A DNA stretch of 64,000 nucleotides from Diprion similis (taxonomy: Eukaryota; Arthropoda; Insecta; Hymenoptera; Diprionidae). A program made the translations under genes and the position numbers. Shown piece by piece: positions 1-13,100 of the stretch (position 1 is its first letter; every line of letters starts with the position of its first letter). The stretch lies in assembly GCF_021155765.1 (NCBI RefSeq), contig NC_060105.1:13301001-13365000 (forward strand), in the 5' to 3' direction. A model generated the notes under the pieces. That model was not told the DNA's origin, made no database searches, and was given only the letters and a program-made list of their open reading frames with translations.

Positions 1-2689
1 TTATGGTATGTAAACCTTGGCGCTAAGTATCTAAAGCGCTTGAACCTGCGAAAATTACAGCCAATTATTCATAAATTATGAGAGTCAGAAAAAAGAAGAG
101 AAAAGAAAAAACAGATCATGTTTCACGACTTACGAAAGGGTTAAGGGTTCACGTGTCGTCGAAGCTGCATATGCATGTTATTGTCGAATGTTGAGGGTAG
201 AACAGCATCTGCCTCCGAGAGCCAGCTAAGCAAATACAAGCAAGATTAACTCCTTGGCCGTTGCAGGCGTTTGTAACAGTTTTTCAAGGCTTAAGGCCCC
301 CTTTTGTCTAAATACCCGATTAAATTACGCGCGCGTGCCACCCGGCCCTCGTGGTCGGTAATAAGCCCGCTGCGGTTGTCGGAAGAAAATGATAGAATCG
401 GATTTGTTATCTGTCTTTCGTAGCTGGCGCGTGTCTCTTGCGGCTCTTTTGATTCTATCCCTACACTCGTCGGTTTTCAAAAGCTCACCCTCCGATTTTC
501 ATTTCTTAGCATCCCGTTTGATGCACACGAATAGGTTATGGAATACGGATAAGAAAAAAAGGAATTACAACCATTGGCAATGTTAGTAAAATGATAGCAA
601 AATCTCTGCCTATATATATTAAGAATAATATCATCAGGTTTTTGGTAGTTGAACATTTTACGGATTAATCTTGTCCGATGTATTACAATTATGTTATACT
701 ATTCAATATACTCAGTCACATTGGGATGCTCAGCGTTCTACCTGAGATACTTCCACGTCGTAGCCTTATCACGTTTATTTACAACTTCAGATGATTTTTG
801 TTACTTCGGGTAACCCCAAAAACCCCGGAGTAACAAGTTTTGGCCAGAATCATGGAACTTCGAATGATAGTTTTTCGATTTTACATTCGCCATGTTGGAT
901 ACGCCATCTTAGATTGAGAAACTATCAAATTCTGATTTCAGATGATCAGCGACTCCAAAAACCTCCGGGTAATCAAATTTAGGGCAGGATTAACAGCCCG
1001 AAAGATAAACTTAGACTCCCTATTTCAACGGAAACTTAAATGTTAACTATTCACAGATTTATACATGGACATCAGAGAGAAATATTCTTTGAAAGACTTA
1101 TAATTGTAGATGAATATAAGCAGCTGTTGTCTAAATGTATATATTTGAAATTGATAGGATTGCATCACGCGGCGCTGGCCGCGCATAATTCGGAGCGAAC
1201 GAACAACAATGGCATTAATTTTACAACTTACCTATCTGTATATCAAATGAATCACTTTGTTTCTGCTAAATGCCTGTTATTTTTAGACGAATGCAATTAC
1301 TCTAATTTCACACAGATTGATTTATTCCTCTTTAGAGGATTCCAATTTATTGTTATTATTTATTTACTAATTTTATCTATGTATTTTGAGTTTTAGCAAT
1401 GGTTATAGAGTATATATAGTAAAGAATGCCAAACAGTAGAAGAAAAAATTAGTTTCTCAATCATTTAAATATTTTTCCAGTTCACTGAATCACCTGATCT
1501 GCAGAGAAATAATATCGTGTCTCTCTTGTTTTTTACTGTATCCGAAATGCCATGGAATTCTCACCACAACTTAAATTAATTCAACTGCAAACTATGCTAT
1601 TCCTAATACACAATTTTGAATTTTCAATCAATTTCCACAACACGGCTTCTCATTATACCTGTAATGTACAAGTATGGTAAAGTTACTGTTCGGATCTCAC
1701 AATTGCTTTTACTTCAACTGTACTCGTATTTTGAGCTTCTGTATGGGTTCCGAATTTTTTAATAATTTTCATACGTCAAAAATCGTCGACTCTGGTGATG
1801 CAAATTAATTAACAATAATTTTCTACGAGTAACATTGACTCTTAGAGAATATCACGCTTTAATAATGCTTTCTCTAACCCGTTTTGAAATCGCAACAATT
1901 CCTTTTTAGAGTTATTTTACATGTTTCTAATCTTCGATTTATGGATAAACTCAAGAATAGGCCTGAATTCTAGAAAAATTTCTTTGAAAACGACTCAGGC
2001 TGACCAGTGCCCTAAATTATTTAGAATCATCTGATAGTTCCAATTGTAGCTGGAATTCTAAAAAATCCGTTCATTCATACAAATTTTTTCAACTATGTGA
2101 TCTAATATAATTTTGCTTTCAATTTGACAATTATACTTTTTTGTTGTATTATAAAACCTACAGTTATTGGTTGTGAAAATATACATTCAGCGAAGTATAA
2201 AGTTTGAAATCAGTTTGCTTTGTCGCCAATTATCATGAGATTAAATTTTCTGCAGAAAAATATTTTACATTCTTACAAAATTCATATCTAATTCCGAAAA
2301 ATTATCCAACTCTCGGATAGAAATATTACACATTTTCAGAGTGATTCGGAAAAAATCCTATACGTATGTATCAAATGACGAATATTGTATAAAGCTTTGA
2401 AAAAAAAACTCAATTTCCGAAACATGTCCAAAACATCTTAAAATCGTCCAAAAAGTGTTTCTTTACTCAAATGAAGGTATTTCGAGTGAATATTTTCATT
2501 GTAAAGTGAACGGATCAAGTGCATCATTTCAAGATAAATGTAATCATTGAGTTATTATGTTAGATAATTGTAATAAATTTTCAGTACGTTAAAATTTGAT
2601 GTAGAATAAATAACTCTATCATCACAGTAAGTCTAAATAAATAACTCAAACTAAAGCAGATTTCCAGTTCTTTTTCCCAGTAACATATT

Positions 2690-2750
2690 TATCGATATTT
2701 GATAGTATCGATATCGAACAGCGCAACACATATCGATATGAGTATCGATA
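2690..2750. promoter_or_regulatory. cluster of four TATCGATA (DRE-like) motifs
   Basis: Exact TATCGATA octamers occur at 2690-2697, 2706-2713, 2731-2738 and 2743-2750, so four copies fall in 61 bp. In Drosophila this palindrome is the DNA replication-related element bound by DREF, and it overlaps the CGATA motif of the insulator protein BEAF-32. Such clusters mark promoters of broadly expressed genes and domain boundaries. No coding exon is visible close by on either strand, so the gene served, if any, is unknown. Confidence 0.45.
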
Positions 2751-5731
2751 TAACAGTGAATATCGTATACCGACCCGATCGAGCAAAGGTTGGCATCACT
2801 GCGGAGATTTTCCGGAAAATTGAAGTTGAGTAGGTAGGTTGAACGTAAGCGTACGGTACAAAAACCGAAGATTATCTACGAGGGAGTCTGAAAATGTAAT
2901 TAAAACCCGTGGGAGGTGGAGGAGGTTAGCAATAGGACTATTCCGTAACATCTCTATTCGATAGAATCACGGTTTAGCACGTGTGCGGATTATCTATTGC
3001 GGCCAATCACTTAACGTGAGCTCAGAACTCCGTCCCTTGCCACGGACAATACGAGAGCTGTCATCTTTTCTCCCCAGCTAATCATTCAGGACAAAATACT
3101 ATCTGTACACATATTCCTAATCGCCCGTCGAAGGCACGATGTCTACATGTACAATGCGTCCAGTTTAAATCAACCCCGAAATTCACCACAATTGATTGTC
3201 AGCCGACCCTATCAAGCCGCTATAGTATACATATATTATACAGATACAGGTAGGTACTGGTCGTATCACAAGACAGTGTTTGCTGGTCTTATTACGCAAT
3301 TCTATACCACATTCACGGGTGTATGAAGAGGGGAAACTGTCGAAACGAAGGGCCGAAGGGATGTTCAAACCTTCCACTTTGATTTCAGGTGCGGACAAAC
3401 ACAGGTGGGCCGACGCCCTCTAAGTATTGGGTATATCGTTGTGTAAATCTGCGGCAATCAAATTTTTCCTCCCTATTTAGCCCTGTCGCCACAGCGGTAG
3501 GTGGGGACGAGATCGACAAAGTTATTACATAGTTTTGTCGGTCTTACGCATTTTGAATAAACTCCTGAATAAGAATTATTATTTCAAATTCAATATCTGT
3601 TTTGTGTATAAATCTGAAAACAATCGTTGTAGTGTAAGCTGTTCTTGAACGGGGTGGTAATCGTTTCGCTATTGATTTTTTAATCCAAGTTAAATATGTA
3701 TGTATATGTATAAATATATGATATAATGTCGTCTAATTAAAAATTTGTGTCTTACTTCATTGATTCAACGATCGCCTACAATAAGTTTAACACCAGAATG
3801 GTGACGTTATTTTTTTTTTACTTATTCCGGTAACGCAGGATGAAAAAAACGCCCCAATCTCTCAGATACATCATATTGTCAAGGGTCCTATTGGGTTTCA
3901 TTTTCTTCATTTTTTAATAAAAAATCACGCAAACTGATTACGGGAAAAACTTTTTGCGTAAGTGACACAAAAGTGGGAAATTAAAATTCATGTGGGGTGT
4001 TTTTTCCTAGTTATAAATTATGTGTAGTTATCTCGCCTTAAACTTCAAAATCTTGCTCTTCTCGTCACAAACCTCAATTTTTGTAAATCGATAATAATTT
4101 TCTTCATTCTCATGGTGAAACAAGATCAAATTCTGCATTACTCACCATCAAGCACTCAAATCGTATGTGGACCGGTGTAAACAGCGATTATATGGCTGTA
4201 ATATCCTAATTTTATCTTTATTTTAGGCTTCCAAGATTGAAAAATGGTAATTTATTACAATGGTTAGTCAACAATTAACGGCACTATTTCGATTCGAAAC
4301 AACGTTTCTTAAAATTTTTCGCGTGCTACTTGGCGATAACTTTGAAATCGTTATCAGGATTTTTGTAATTAAGAAACACATTCTACTCCGATATATAGTT
4401 TTCGCAGGAACTATGCAACGTTTTAGGTCAGCATTGAACTCTGTGAGTTACAAAATAAAGTTATGTATTAGAATTCCGTAACGTAAAAAGAAACCTAATG
4501 AATTTATCATATTTTGGCACGTATATTTGCTTCAGAACTCACGGAATCTATAGATGGAACAAAAGGATAGCTTTGATCAATACAGACATTTTTTGCTCAC
4601 GGTGATGAGAACATTTTCTTTTGGGGTAATCAAATGTTTGCTAGCACAAAAAAATATATTGTTACTTACAAAAAATCCTTTCCCTCCGTGTACTAATTTC
4701 GAGTTTATGTTCGACAATTTCATTTCAATTTCTAGTTACGTCGAATATCCGTACATTTGCACCGAGTTTTTGAAAAATGATTACAGCAATATTTCGAGTA
4801 TAAGCGCTGATAAAAAAAAATGGGCTTGCCAGTGTAATTTAACTCGAAAATGATCTAGTGTATGAATAAACTGCAGCAGAAATGTTTCTTCTGATCTTTG
4901 CATGTTTTTCTTTCACTACTTGCGTCACAGGGTGCAATACGAATTTCACTTTTTGTAAGATCTACCAACTGAGTATCATCATAGATCAATCAACTCGTTT
5001 AAACTGTGGTATAAGAACTACTTACTTCTAAAATTAATCAAATGATTAACCACACGGAATATCATTTATACGAATTCTACAAAAGTGGAGATATCTTTCA
5101 TTGAGCAATTTCTGCGTGGAATAAGCAGTGAAATTTAGTTTCTTTATTGCTTACCTGTGACATAATGCGACGATTTAAAACTTAGGAAAAGTTCCGTTGA
5201 CCTTTTTTTGAACTGTCGTACACTAAGCTCTTTCGAATTTGATCACATTATCTTAATCCTGTTAAAACAGAATTCTGTATGAAAATTATAATACAACGCG
5301 AATTGATCGCAATGAATTCCATAATGTCAGTATATTTCACAAAAATCTAAAGAAACTCTAACTATAATGGTATACTCTAGAAATGTCACGGTTCATTATT
5401 ATCAATCATAGTGGCAGAACGTTTCACCTGGCAAAACAAAATTTTCCATACAAAGAATAAATTTGTCGAATGAGTGGTACATTTATTTCAACAAAAGAAG
5501 GGCGTTCACCTTCCAAATCCATCGGCAGATATGAGACAATTTAACATAATTATTCGCTAACATAGCAGAGAATTGTAAATCTGCATATTGGACAAATATT
5601 GAGCGTAGCAGAGAAACTGAGGGTGGATAACAATTATTCCTTGTTTTTTGTACAATTTCCGTCAGGAAGGTCCAGTGCATGGGAACATTTGCTACAAAAT
5701 CACCAAAGCCTTAAAGCCGTTAAATTGTTGC

Positions 5732-5733
<2 letters not shown>

Positions 5734-5769
<36 letters not shown>
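5734..5769. repeat. (TA)n microsatellite
   Basis: An uninterrupted run of TA dinucleotides about 36 bp long. It creates meaningless Tyr-Ile repeat frames on both strands. Confidence 0.95.
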
Positions 5770-5770
<1 letters not shown>

Positions 5771-6948
5771 CGGCGATGTACACGTTGTTAAAAAAACGTG
5801 TACAGTATACGATATATACAACAGCGTATACATACAACAGAATACAATGGCATATAGTGGTGTTCTACGTGAATACCAAAGGTCCAATCGGTTGGAAGTT
5901 GTAAGCCAATACCTTGGCAGGGACGTCGGCGGTATCGGATCCGAATTAAGAATTTGATCCTCATTCGTTGGATATAGCCTAGCCACCAGTTAGAACCAGT
6001 TGACTGGCGTGTAGAAAAGGCACGGTGTGGCTGACTTCCTCTTCCTGTTGGCATCGGAACTACAGTCAGGTGTCAGCTCCGGTCCCTACCATCCTCTGTG
6101 CTCTGAGCCCTAAGCCCTGGGCCGATATCCAATATTCAGCAAGGATGGAAGCAAAAAGCTGGCGACATGCAAAGTTAATCAGGTTCAAAACAGCAACCAA
6201 TGGCTCAAGATCCTTTTGCCCAAGTGCGGTTGAAGAGTCATCTCATTCGTATTTTTATACCTACGACAAATTTTTAAGTCTCAAATCAAAAGCACAATGT
6301 TTGCGTTTCGTAAATCGTTGCATCTTAGAAGTCTTCGCTTTTCTTAATTCGAGGATTTAGTCGGTTGTGGAATATCGATAGTTATTGGATCGATGATCTC
6401 AGTCGATGAGTTATCTCAATTCTGAATATTCTACAACATGGCACAAGGTTGTAATTTTTTATGGAATCGGATGGGCGTGCACGTATGTATATTATATAGG
6501 TAACACAAGTTTTGGTGAATGAAGTATGAAGATTTTTATCTGAAATACGTACGGCCGTTGTGTAATCAGAGATTTGGTCCATTCACCCTTACCCGTTGAC
6601 CGCATGATTCGGCTTGGGTATGAATTTTTCGAACGATTTATATTGAAATAAAAATGGAGGAAAAACTTGGATCACTTTTCGAACAGTCAAACGAACCAGA
6701 CGTTTCACCTCAGTAAGGGAAGGCATTACAAGCGAGTGATCTTTCGAGCGGGGTATCAGGGTGCAGGACCACCTAGGTGGTGTCTAAAGTATGAAGTAAA
6801 CAATATCCGATCTTGCATGGATCGGTGAGTGAGCGGTTCGATCGCTGATCGCTGAATGGCCGATTAGTATCTCGTGTCAGCCTGCAACACTTTTACGCAC
6901 ACGCAGGCAAAAGAAGCTGAAGGTGTGGTGAAGGGGTGAAAGGGAGAT

Positions 6949-7013
6949 GAGGTGGAGGTGGAGGTGGAGGCGGTGGCAGAAGAGGAGGAGGAGGAGGAGG
7001 AGGAGGAGGAGGA
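6949..7013. repeat. GGT/GGA-rich purine tract with (GAG)n core
   Basis: GGTGGA-type repeats at 6949-6977 pass into about ten GAG triplets at 6982-7013. The opposite strand reads as polyproline or polyleucine in long frames, which is a by-product of the repeat. The surrounding 6.9-7.2 kb is unusually GC-rich for this half of the window and could be an untranslated exon or promoter, but nothing decides this. Confidence 0.85.
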
Positions 7014-8936
7014 TACCGAGAGAACGAGAGCCGAGGACACGTGTGTGGACGGACGAAAGAGATGGAGACGGGAACATATGACACGGGGCTTGTAGTGGGG
7101 TGGTTGGTTCGTCGCTTGGTTCGTCTGTTAGTGTATCGGGTGGGGGTGGGTAGTTGGCAAAGACACACTGTCAGTCTATCATGCCGGCATGACAGTAGCA
7201 CCTAGTTGTGTCCCTAAGATGAGTGGCGATGATCGTTCTTCGGGGAATGGCCAAACCTTTGAACCCGAGTGTTAATTTTCGCGTGCTTGCCTCCTAAACA
7301 TTTGAAAACTTCCGAACGATCATGGAGGGTAATAACTATATGTGGAAAAATTGTATTTCGAAATGGACACCATTTTCCGCATAAAATTGTTCAATCTGGA
7401 GATAGACGGGTTTGGCTACAGGGAGTTTCACGATTCATTGCTGACGAGTAGAATTGGGCAAAAGTTTCATTATCAATTTTACTTTGCGGAAAATTTGATG
7501 AAATTATCTGACTTTAAAGACGGTAGTATCGATGGAAGATGGGATGAAACTTCGTTTGATGAGTGGGCTGTGATAAGTGTTGTAATAAAGTGTCTACTTC
7601 GATGTTTAAAAGTTATGAAGACTCGAAGAAACGCGACATCGTGCATAAACAGGAAGAATAACCAACATCACACTGACGATGAGAGTATTTTTATAATTCG
7701 CTTTTCAACAGTTGTTTCTAGTGATGAGCAGTGTTGAAAGATATAAAACATGTAAAAATATCGGAGGAAAAATTGAGTTCGAGCTTTCAAAAATTATTCG
7801 AAGTCACGGAATATTAAACGTTAAAACGAAACAAGTATAACGTATAAGGATCTCAGTGGATGGGATTTATAATTAATTGTGAATAAACCATTTTTCGTGA
7901 CTGTAAAATATACATAAACTTAAAACTTGGAGTCCAATCTGATGCACCAAGTGAAATGATACACTTGACAACACGTGTAGGCATGCTATTTTAGCATAAC
8001 TATTTTTGCATTAATTTGATGTTCGGTAAAGCTCAGTTCATACGTTTTGTTTGTCCCGTGTTCATCTGCAGTTCTTCGCATATTGTCACGTGAACATTGC
8101 AAAGGTGAGGAGTTTTCAAAGTGAAGATACCGCGTGCGGAAGCTGACAAGTCGAGTAATCGAGTGTATCTGTGTCAGTGTTACGACTCGCGGGAAAAGAT
8201 GCACATGGTTCAAAATCCATGAATGGAAATATCTGGGAGGTTTCCAGAAGCCCTGAGAAGAGACCGGCGGGTCTTCAAGCCATAAAGGTACATCTATACC
8301 TACGTTCTACATACACGCACACGTGATTCATTCATTCATAAACGGATAACTCCGCAAGGTAGCCATACGTGCCACACATGAGTCTTTCGAGCGCAGCATC
8401 CCCTAGAAGAAGAGAGGCGCAATATGACGCGCGGCAAACGATATTTGGATAATTTGTAGATCTAACAACGCGTTGGACAAATTCTGGCGCGCCAGAATAG
8501 CTCGCCAGTAGAGTTCTTCAATAGTTGATTTCTACTGATTTTTCTACGACATTACTGCATAGATTCGTTGACCACATAACACAGATTGTGAGAGGAAAAA
8601 TTCAGTGAACGTGTTGATTTTGATTCTACAAAATAATTTGATTAGTTGACTTGAAATCTCTTCATTTAACGTGAAGAAATCTCGTCTCATTACTTCGGCG
8701 AAAGCATTCAATGAATTTACCATACGATCACACTATTTTCGGTATTATAAAATTATTTCATACGACAGTCATTGTAATGTCTTTTCTTTGCCATCATTCT
8801 AACGAATTCGTTTTTATGAAATTAGTAAATCTGATCTGTTTTATGCAAGGAAATTATTTACTGATTCGTTGAGGTGATGAGCAGTTTTTTTGAGGCAAAC
8901 GAAATTTTTTCGAATCGGGTAAAACGAAATTATTTC

Positions 8937-9089
8937 TTACAAGGAATGTCAGTTTAGTGTCCCCCTCTGATTTCGGTGCGACTCATGTATGTAGCAGAAC
9001 ATTGAAAACTAAGAGACACGTGTTTTTTTTTATCTGCAGAAAAACAGTTTAGAGGGGTGAAAACGATCCCCAAAGATGGACACCCAACG
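8937..9089 (+). repeat. dispersed repeat family A, copy 1
   Basis: This block is clearly similar to the reverse complement of 19562-19720. Shared landmarks in order are a TTACAAGGAA start, CCCCTCTGATTTCG, ATTGAAAA(C/T)TAAGAGACACG, a T-tract followed by ATCTGC, an AAAGGGGTGAAAA-like stretch, and CCCCAAAGATGG near a CCCAACG end. By eye, identity is roughly three quarters. No open reading frame spans it, so it is probably a short non-autonomous element; its class is unknown. Confidence 0.7.
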
Positions 9090-10038
9090 ATCTGATTTCT
9101 TGATATACTTGATGGATTTAAATGAAACTAACACCGAAGTTTTTCCTATTCGTTAAAAATGTTTATGGGTCCAATGCTGATCTAAAGCAAATGTTTTGTA
9201 TGATTGGTACTATACAATTTATTGCCTTACTAGGGTCCGAGCATTGATCACAATATCATACAGAAAGGTTTAAACATGGCTCTGATTCTGTGTATAAGCT
9301 TAATTTCACGTTTCATGACAATTTATCGCACGTGGACAAACAGCCATACGTTACTAAACTGAAATTTGCCCTGCCTAGATAGTTAGATAATTTGTGCAGT
9401 AGATATTTGAGATGGGCTCACAATGCCTGTACCAGCATTGATGACGATTCTATAACAGACTTAACATGTTAATTGACGTACTGGCATTACGTCAAATCGA
9501 ATATAAAGACCCATCTTTAGAAAGAAAGAAAAAAACACTGCGTTGTAACGAGAACTGTTTATAATCGAATAAATATTTCAAACCGTCAGGTATGTATCGA
9601 TATCACGTCAATAAACAAAAGCAAAAATTACGTGATGATCATTTTGGTGCATTCTACTCTAAAGAAGAATGCATTTTCAACCAATTGCCAGAATGCAGTT
9701 TGAACACGAAATTTTCAACCACTATAGCAAATATACAGGAGTACAATACGTGGCAAATATTGAGCGTGGGAGTTCGAAAGCCAGTCGTTGTATAAAAATG
9801 GAATAAAACATTATCGTCAATATTTTCAATGAAATTGAATTCCCAGGTGGAAGTTATGACACAATATGTCGTTGTCAGGGCAACCGGAGGGTCGGTCCAT
9901 ATCTGTATAGCGGAGGGCGGCATATCAGAAGTGAAAGAGGAGGACGAGGAGGTGGTGGCGGATGCGGCGTTAGAGGGGGTGAGGGACGGGGATACGGATA
10001 CGTTTCCAAGGGAGGCTGGAACCTGAAAATTTGCAGAG

Positions 10039-10102
10039 ATGGAGTTTCTGCAGAACCATCATTCGGCGAACACCTCCGAGTCGCCCTATACACTTGGCAC
10101 AG
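10039..10102 (+). CDS. gl: glass coding exon 1
   Basis: Encodes residues 1-21 (begins MEFLQNHHS) plus one base. The donor is GTGAGC at 10103. The frame is closed 15 bp upstream of the ATG by TGA. The sequence TTTGCAG directly precedes the leader (ends at 10036), so an untranslated exon could be spliced just before the start codon. Confidence 0.8.
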
Positions 10103-13100
10103 GTGAGCTCGTGGTCGATTCTATATCTGTTCAATTGACATATTCTACCGTTCTGCAGTAGAAGCCATAATATTGAAACATCTGAAATTAATAATTTCTC
10201 AGACACGTATATCGTAGTACCGATATACATACAGACCCATACAGTGCCCATGATGAAGGAAACAAAATTCTATTCTATAAATCCTTTTCGTGAAGTTACT
10301 TCATATCCCAGGTGAATTAAGGGTGTTACAAAGTGAAATTTCTTAGCAGGTACACGATATCGACGGTAGTTGAATAATATGTCGCGATATTAATTCTTAA
10401 GACAAAAGAATTATCGACACCTAATCATATCACCCTAAGACTATATCCTAGTTTTGAAAAGGATCAGATAATGTGAAACTTGAGGTGAATATTACAAATT
10501 ATTATAAAGTATCTGTGATGAACGATTGATGAAAAAGTCGTTGCAGTATAAATGGTAAAAGATGTTATAGATATGGTGTGCATTTATTGACTCGTCTTTA
10601 GTCAAATCAATTTCAATTTTAAATTTACCGATAAGTCAAGAAATTTGTCACAAAAATTGAAAACAGAAGTACGATCACTTATAGAAAACGAACAGTTTTG
10701 TGGAAGTATTTTGTGTCCGTTTTATCAATTGCAACTTCCTTAAATTACCTCGAGCTATGAAAATACAAGCTACACTTGGAATGCAAATTACAACTAGCAA
10801 ATACTCGTTTGTACTGTAATTTTTACAGACATATTTTTCCGACCAATTAATATCGTAATGAAAGTTGAAATACAGTTACCTGAAATTTCCTACCACTGGG
10901 TAACGTAAAGCTACCAAAGCCTACTCTGGTGACATGTTTAAACTGGGAAACGATGAATCTGATATCTATGTGGTATCTGTATGATCTTTAATAGTACTTA
11001 GAAACATTACAATTGTTAATTGACTCAGTACCTGGTGCAAAAACTTCTGCTGATATAGTTCCAAATATAATTTCGAATATCTGTTAAAAATTTGTTACCT
11101 TTGCTGTAAGACAACGAGAATGAGCGCACATAATCGTTTATTTTATGGACGTGAAAAGAATTTTGCGTACACAGTCGCTGAGCAAATATTTAATAACGGT
11201 TTCAATTTCGGTTGATCCCAATATTTAGCATCGGTGAGCAGTATCGAAGCAACAATCCCATCGAGTCTGTGCAGCGGACCTCTTGGCGTTTTGTCGAACG
11301 AAGACACGCTCGGCGAAAATCAAAATGACGAAGCCTTAGGCGCGTTGCAGGGGACCTTGCAGGATCTCCAAAATTCAACCGAAGACATCCAAGATCCCCA
11401 TAATCAGCAGCTGCATAACTCGGGTCAAAATCAAGTCGTGAGTGAGTTTGGAGCCAGTTTTTGGGTCGATGACATGGCAGGCTTCCCGTTACCGCCCTTG
11501 GACCTGGATCCTTTGCCACCAGGACTCTTCAGTCCATGTTCTGCCACTTACAAGTAAGTTTTTTCTTAAGATCAGAAGGAAACTGTTTTTGGATATTTAT
11601 ACGTACACTTAAACTGTATTTGTATCGAGGTGAATTCTTCGATTTTTTCTCGATCTTAAAAGTAACGGCTTCGACATGTTACCCACCGGAAAAAGGTGAT
11701 CAGCATGAATAAAAGAAGTTAGGGAGGTCAACTGGAAGTTCCAGACTCCTTAACTTTTTGATGTGATCCAGGGCGCGCGCACGCTCGACTGAACAAACGT
11801 AATATTATATTTCAACACCTCGCGCACGGAGACCGTTAACGCAATCGCATGAACCTGGTGCCGACAAATTCCACCGAAAGGACATAAAATAAAATTACGT
11901 ACCACTCCACACAAGATCTCGGAATTTTTTCTGACCTGCCAATTTTCTCTGTAAATCAAAGACTATTCACCGTGATTCTAAATTTTTCCTGAAAGGCGTC
12001 TCAGTGTTTATCATACATGTCAGATGATACCAATTTTCATCTTGAGTTAGCCTTCTCAATATAATTTCTCACCGTTATCACGTTTATGCTACGTTTTTCC
12101 TTACGTGCGACTCACTTGAAATTTTGCACACATAGGCTCTTGGGATCGCTGATTACGGATCTGAAGTCGAAATTCGAAAATGGCGCATCCAATATGGCAG
12201 ACAAACAAAAACAACAAGAAGAAAAGTTTTGAAACAATTCTGTTGAATGAACATCCGTATTTTTATAGTTGATTAACAGAAAATGCTTTTTTCCGTAGAA
12301 ACTTACGAATTTCGATCATTTGTGTTTCATGTGTTATTTTTGCAATAAATTTTATTTATTTTCTTGGACTGACAACTATTTTAGGGACCATGTGGAACTC
12401 AGAAACTCGGCAGTTGTTACCAAAAAAGTAGTTTAGTAAATAAAAAAACTGCACCAAAAGTTGGGACGCTGAGCGCCCAAGCTCATGGGTACATCGCACA
12501 TTTTCTCTTCTTAGCTGGGGCTGTCCCAGAGGGGATTGCATGCCCAGGCCCGGAACAGGAAACGGAGAAGGTGTTGCCGACGTTCTGTTATCGTTGAAGC
12601 ATGCAGTGGTGCACCCCGGAAGCCCAACGGGTGGCTATTACACTGGAGGCCCACCTCATCACTACTCCCAGGACTATACCCAGAACTTGGGTCCTCCGGT
12701 ACCAACATCCCATTACGGGTCTGGAGCGGCGATGTCCGTCAACGTATCCATGAATATGACCATGAACATGAACATGCACCCAGGGTGAGTTTTGACTTTT
12801 CTATTTTCAAAAACCACCTCGACTCGTTTTTCTAATGATTTGTGCAAAAGTCTGATCACTGAAAGGACATAAAATAAAATTGTGTACCACGCAGTGTTTG
12901 ATACCACATCGAAACAAATGCGGACCAAATCGACTTATATATGCTTTTTTTGCAATCATGTTCGAAAATTCTCTATTTCCTGTCTTTCCGTAAGGCAAAT
13001 GTCGGATTTCCAACTTACATCCCGTTACTGCAGACTACTTCATTTTTTAAGATTCAATAAATTGTCGGTACCTGATAAGTAAGCCTCGTGAGGTTTCACC

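Larger units (their letters stand above)
1..10038. other. non-coding region upstream of glass
   Basis: No open frame in this stretch matches a protein I recognise and none chains into a spliced product. The contents I can name are a DRE-like motif cluster (2690-2750), an AT microsatellite (5734-5769), a purine-rich GAG tract (6982-7013), a 14-bp palindrome (7179-7192) and a dispersed repeat copy (8937-9089). Untranslated first exons and the glass promoter probably lie here, since the first coding exon has only a short visible leader, but I cannot place the transcription start. Confidence 0.6.
11554..12514 (+). other. gl: glass intron 2, repeat-bearing
   Basis: A phase-2 intron of 961 bp, GTAAGT...TCTTCTTAG. 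It holds a GAAAGGACATAAAATAAAAT repeat copy at 11876-11905, and at 12142-12205 a single relative of the 121-bp unit that is arrayed at 58.5-59.3 kb. Confidence 0.85.

Noticed and set aside
6877..7201. Proline- and leucine-rich minus-strand frames
   Set aside because: Direct products of the GAG/GGT simple repeat.
7342..7737. 131-codon plus-strand open frame upstream of glass
   Set aside because: No family recognised, no splice links, and no clear promoter or poly(A) signal; chance is sufficient.
11234..11557. GTG-initiated free-standing frame at glass exon 2
   Set aside because: It is an internal exon: it joins exon 1 in frame through GTGAGC and TTTAG and continues into exon 3.
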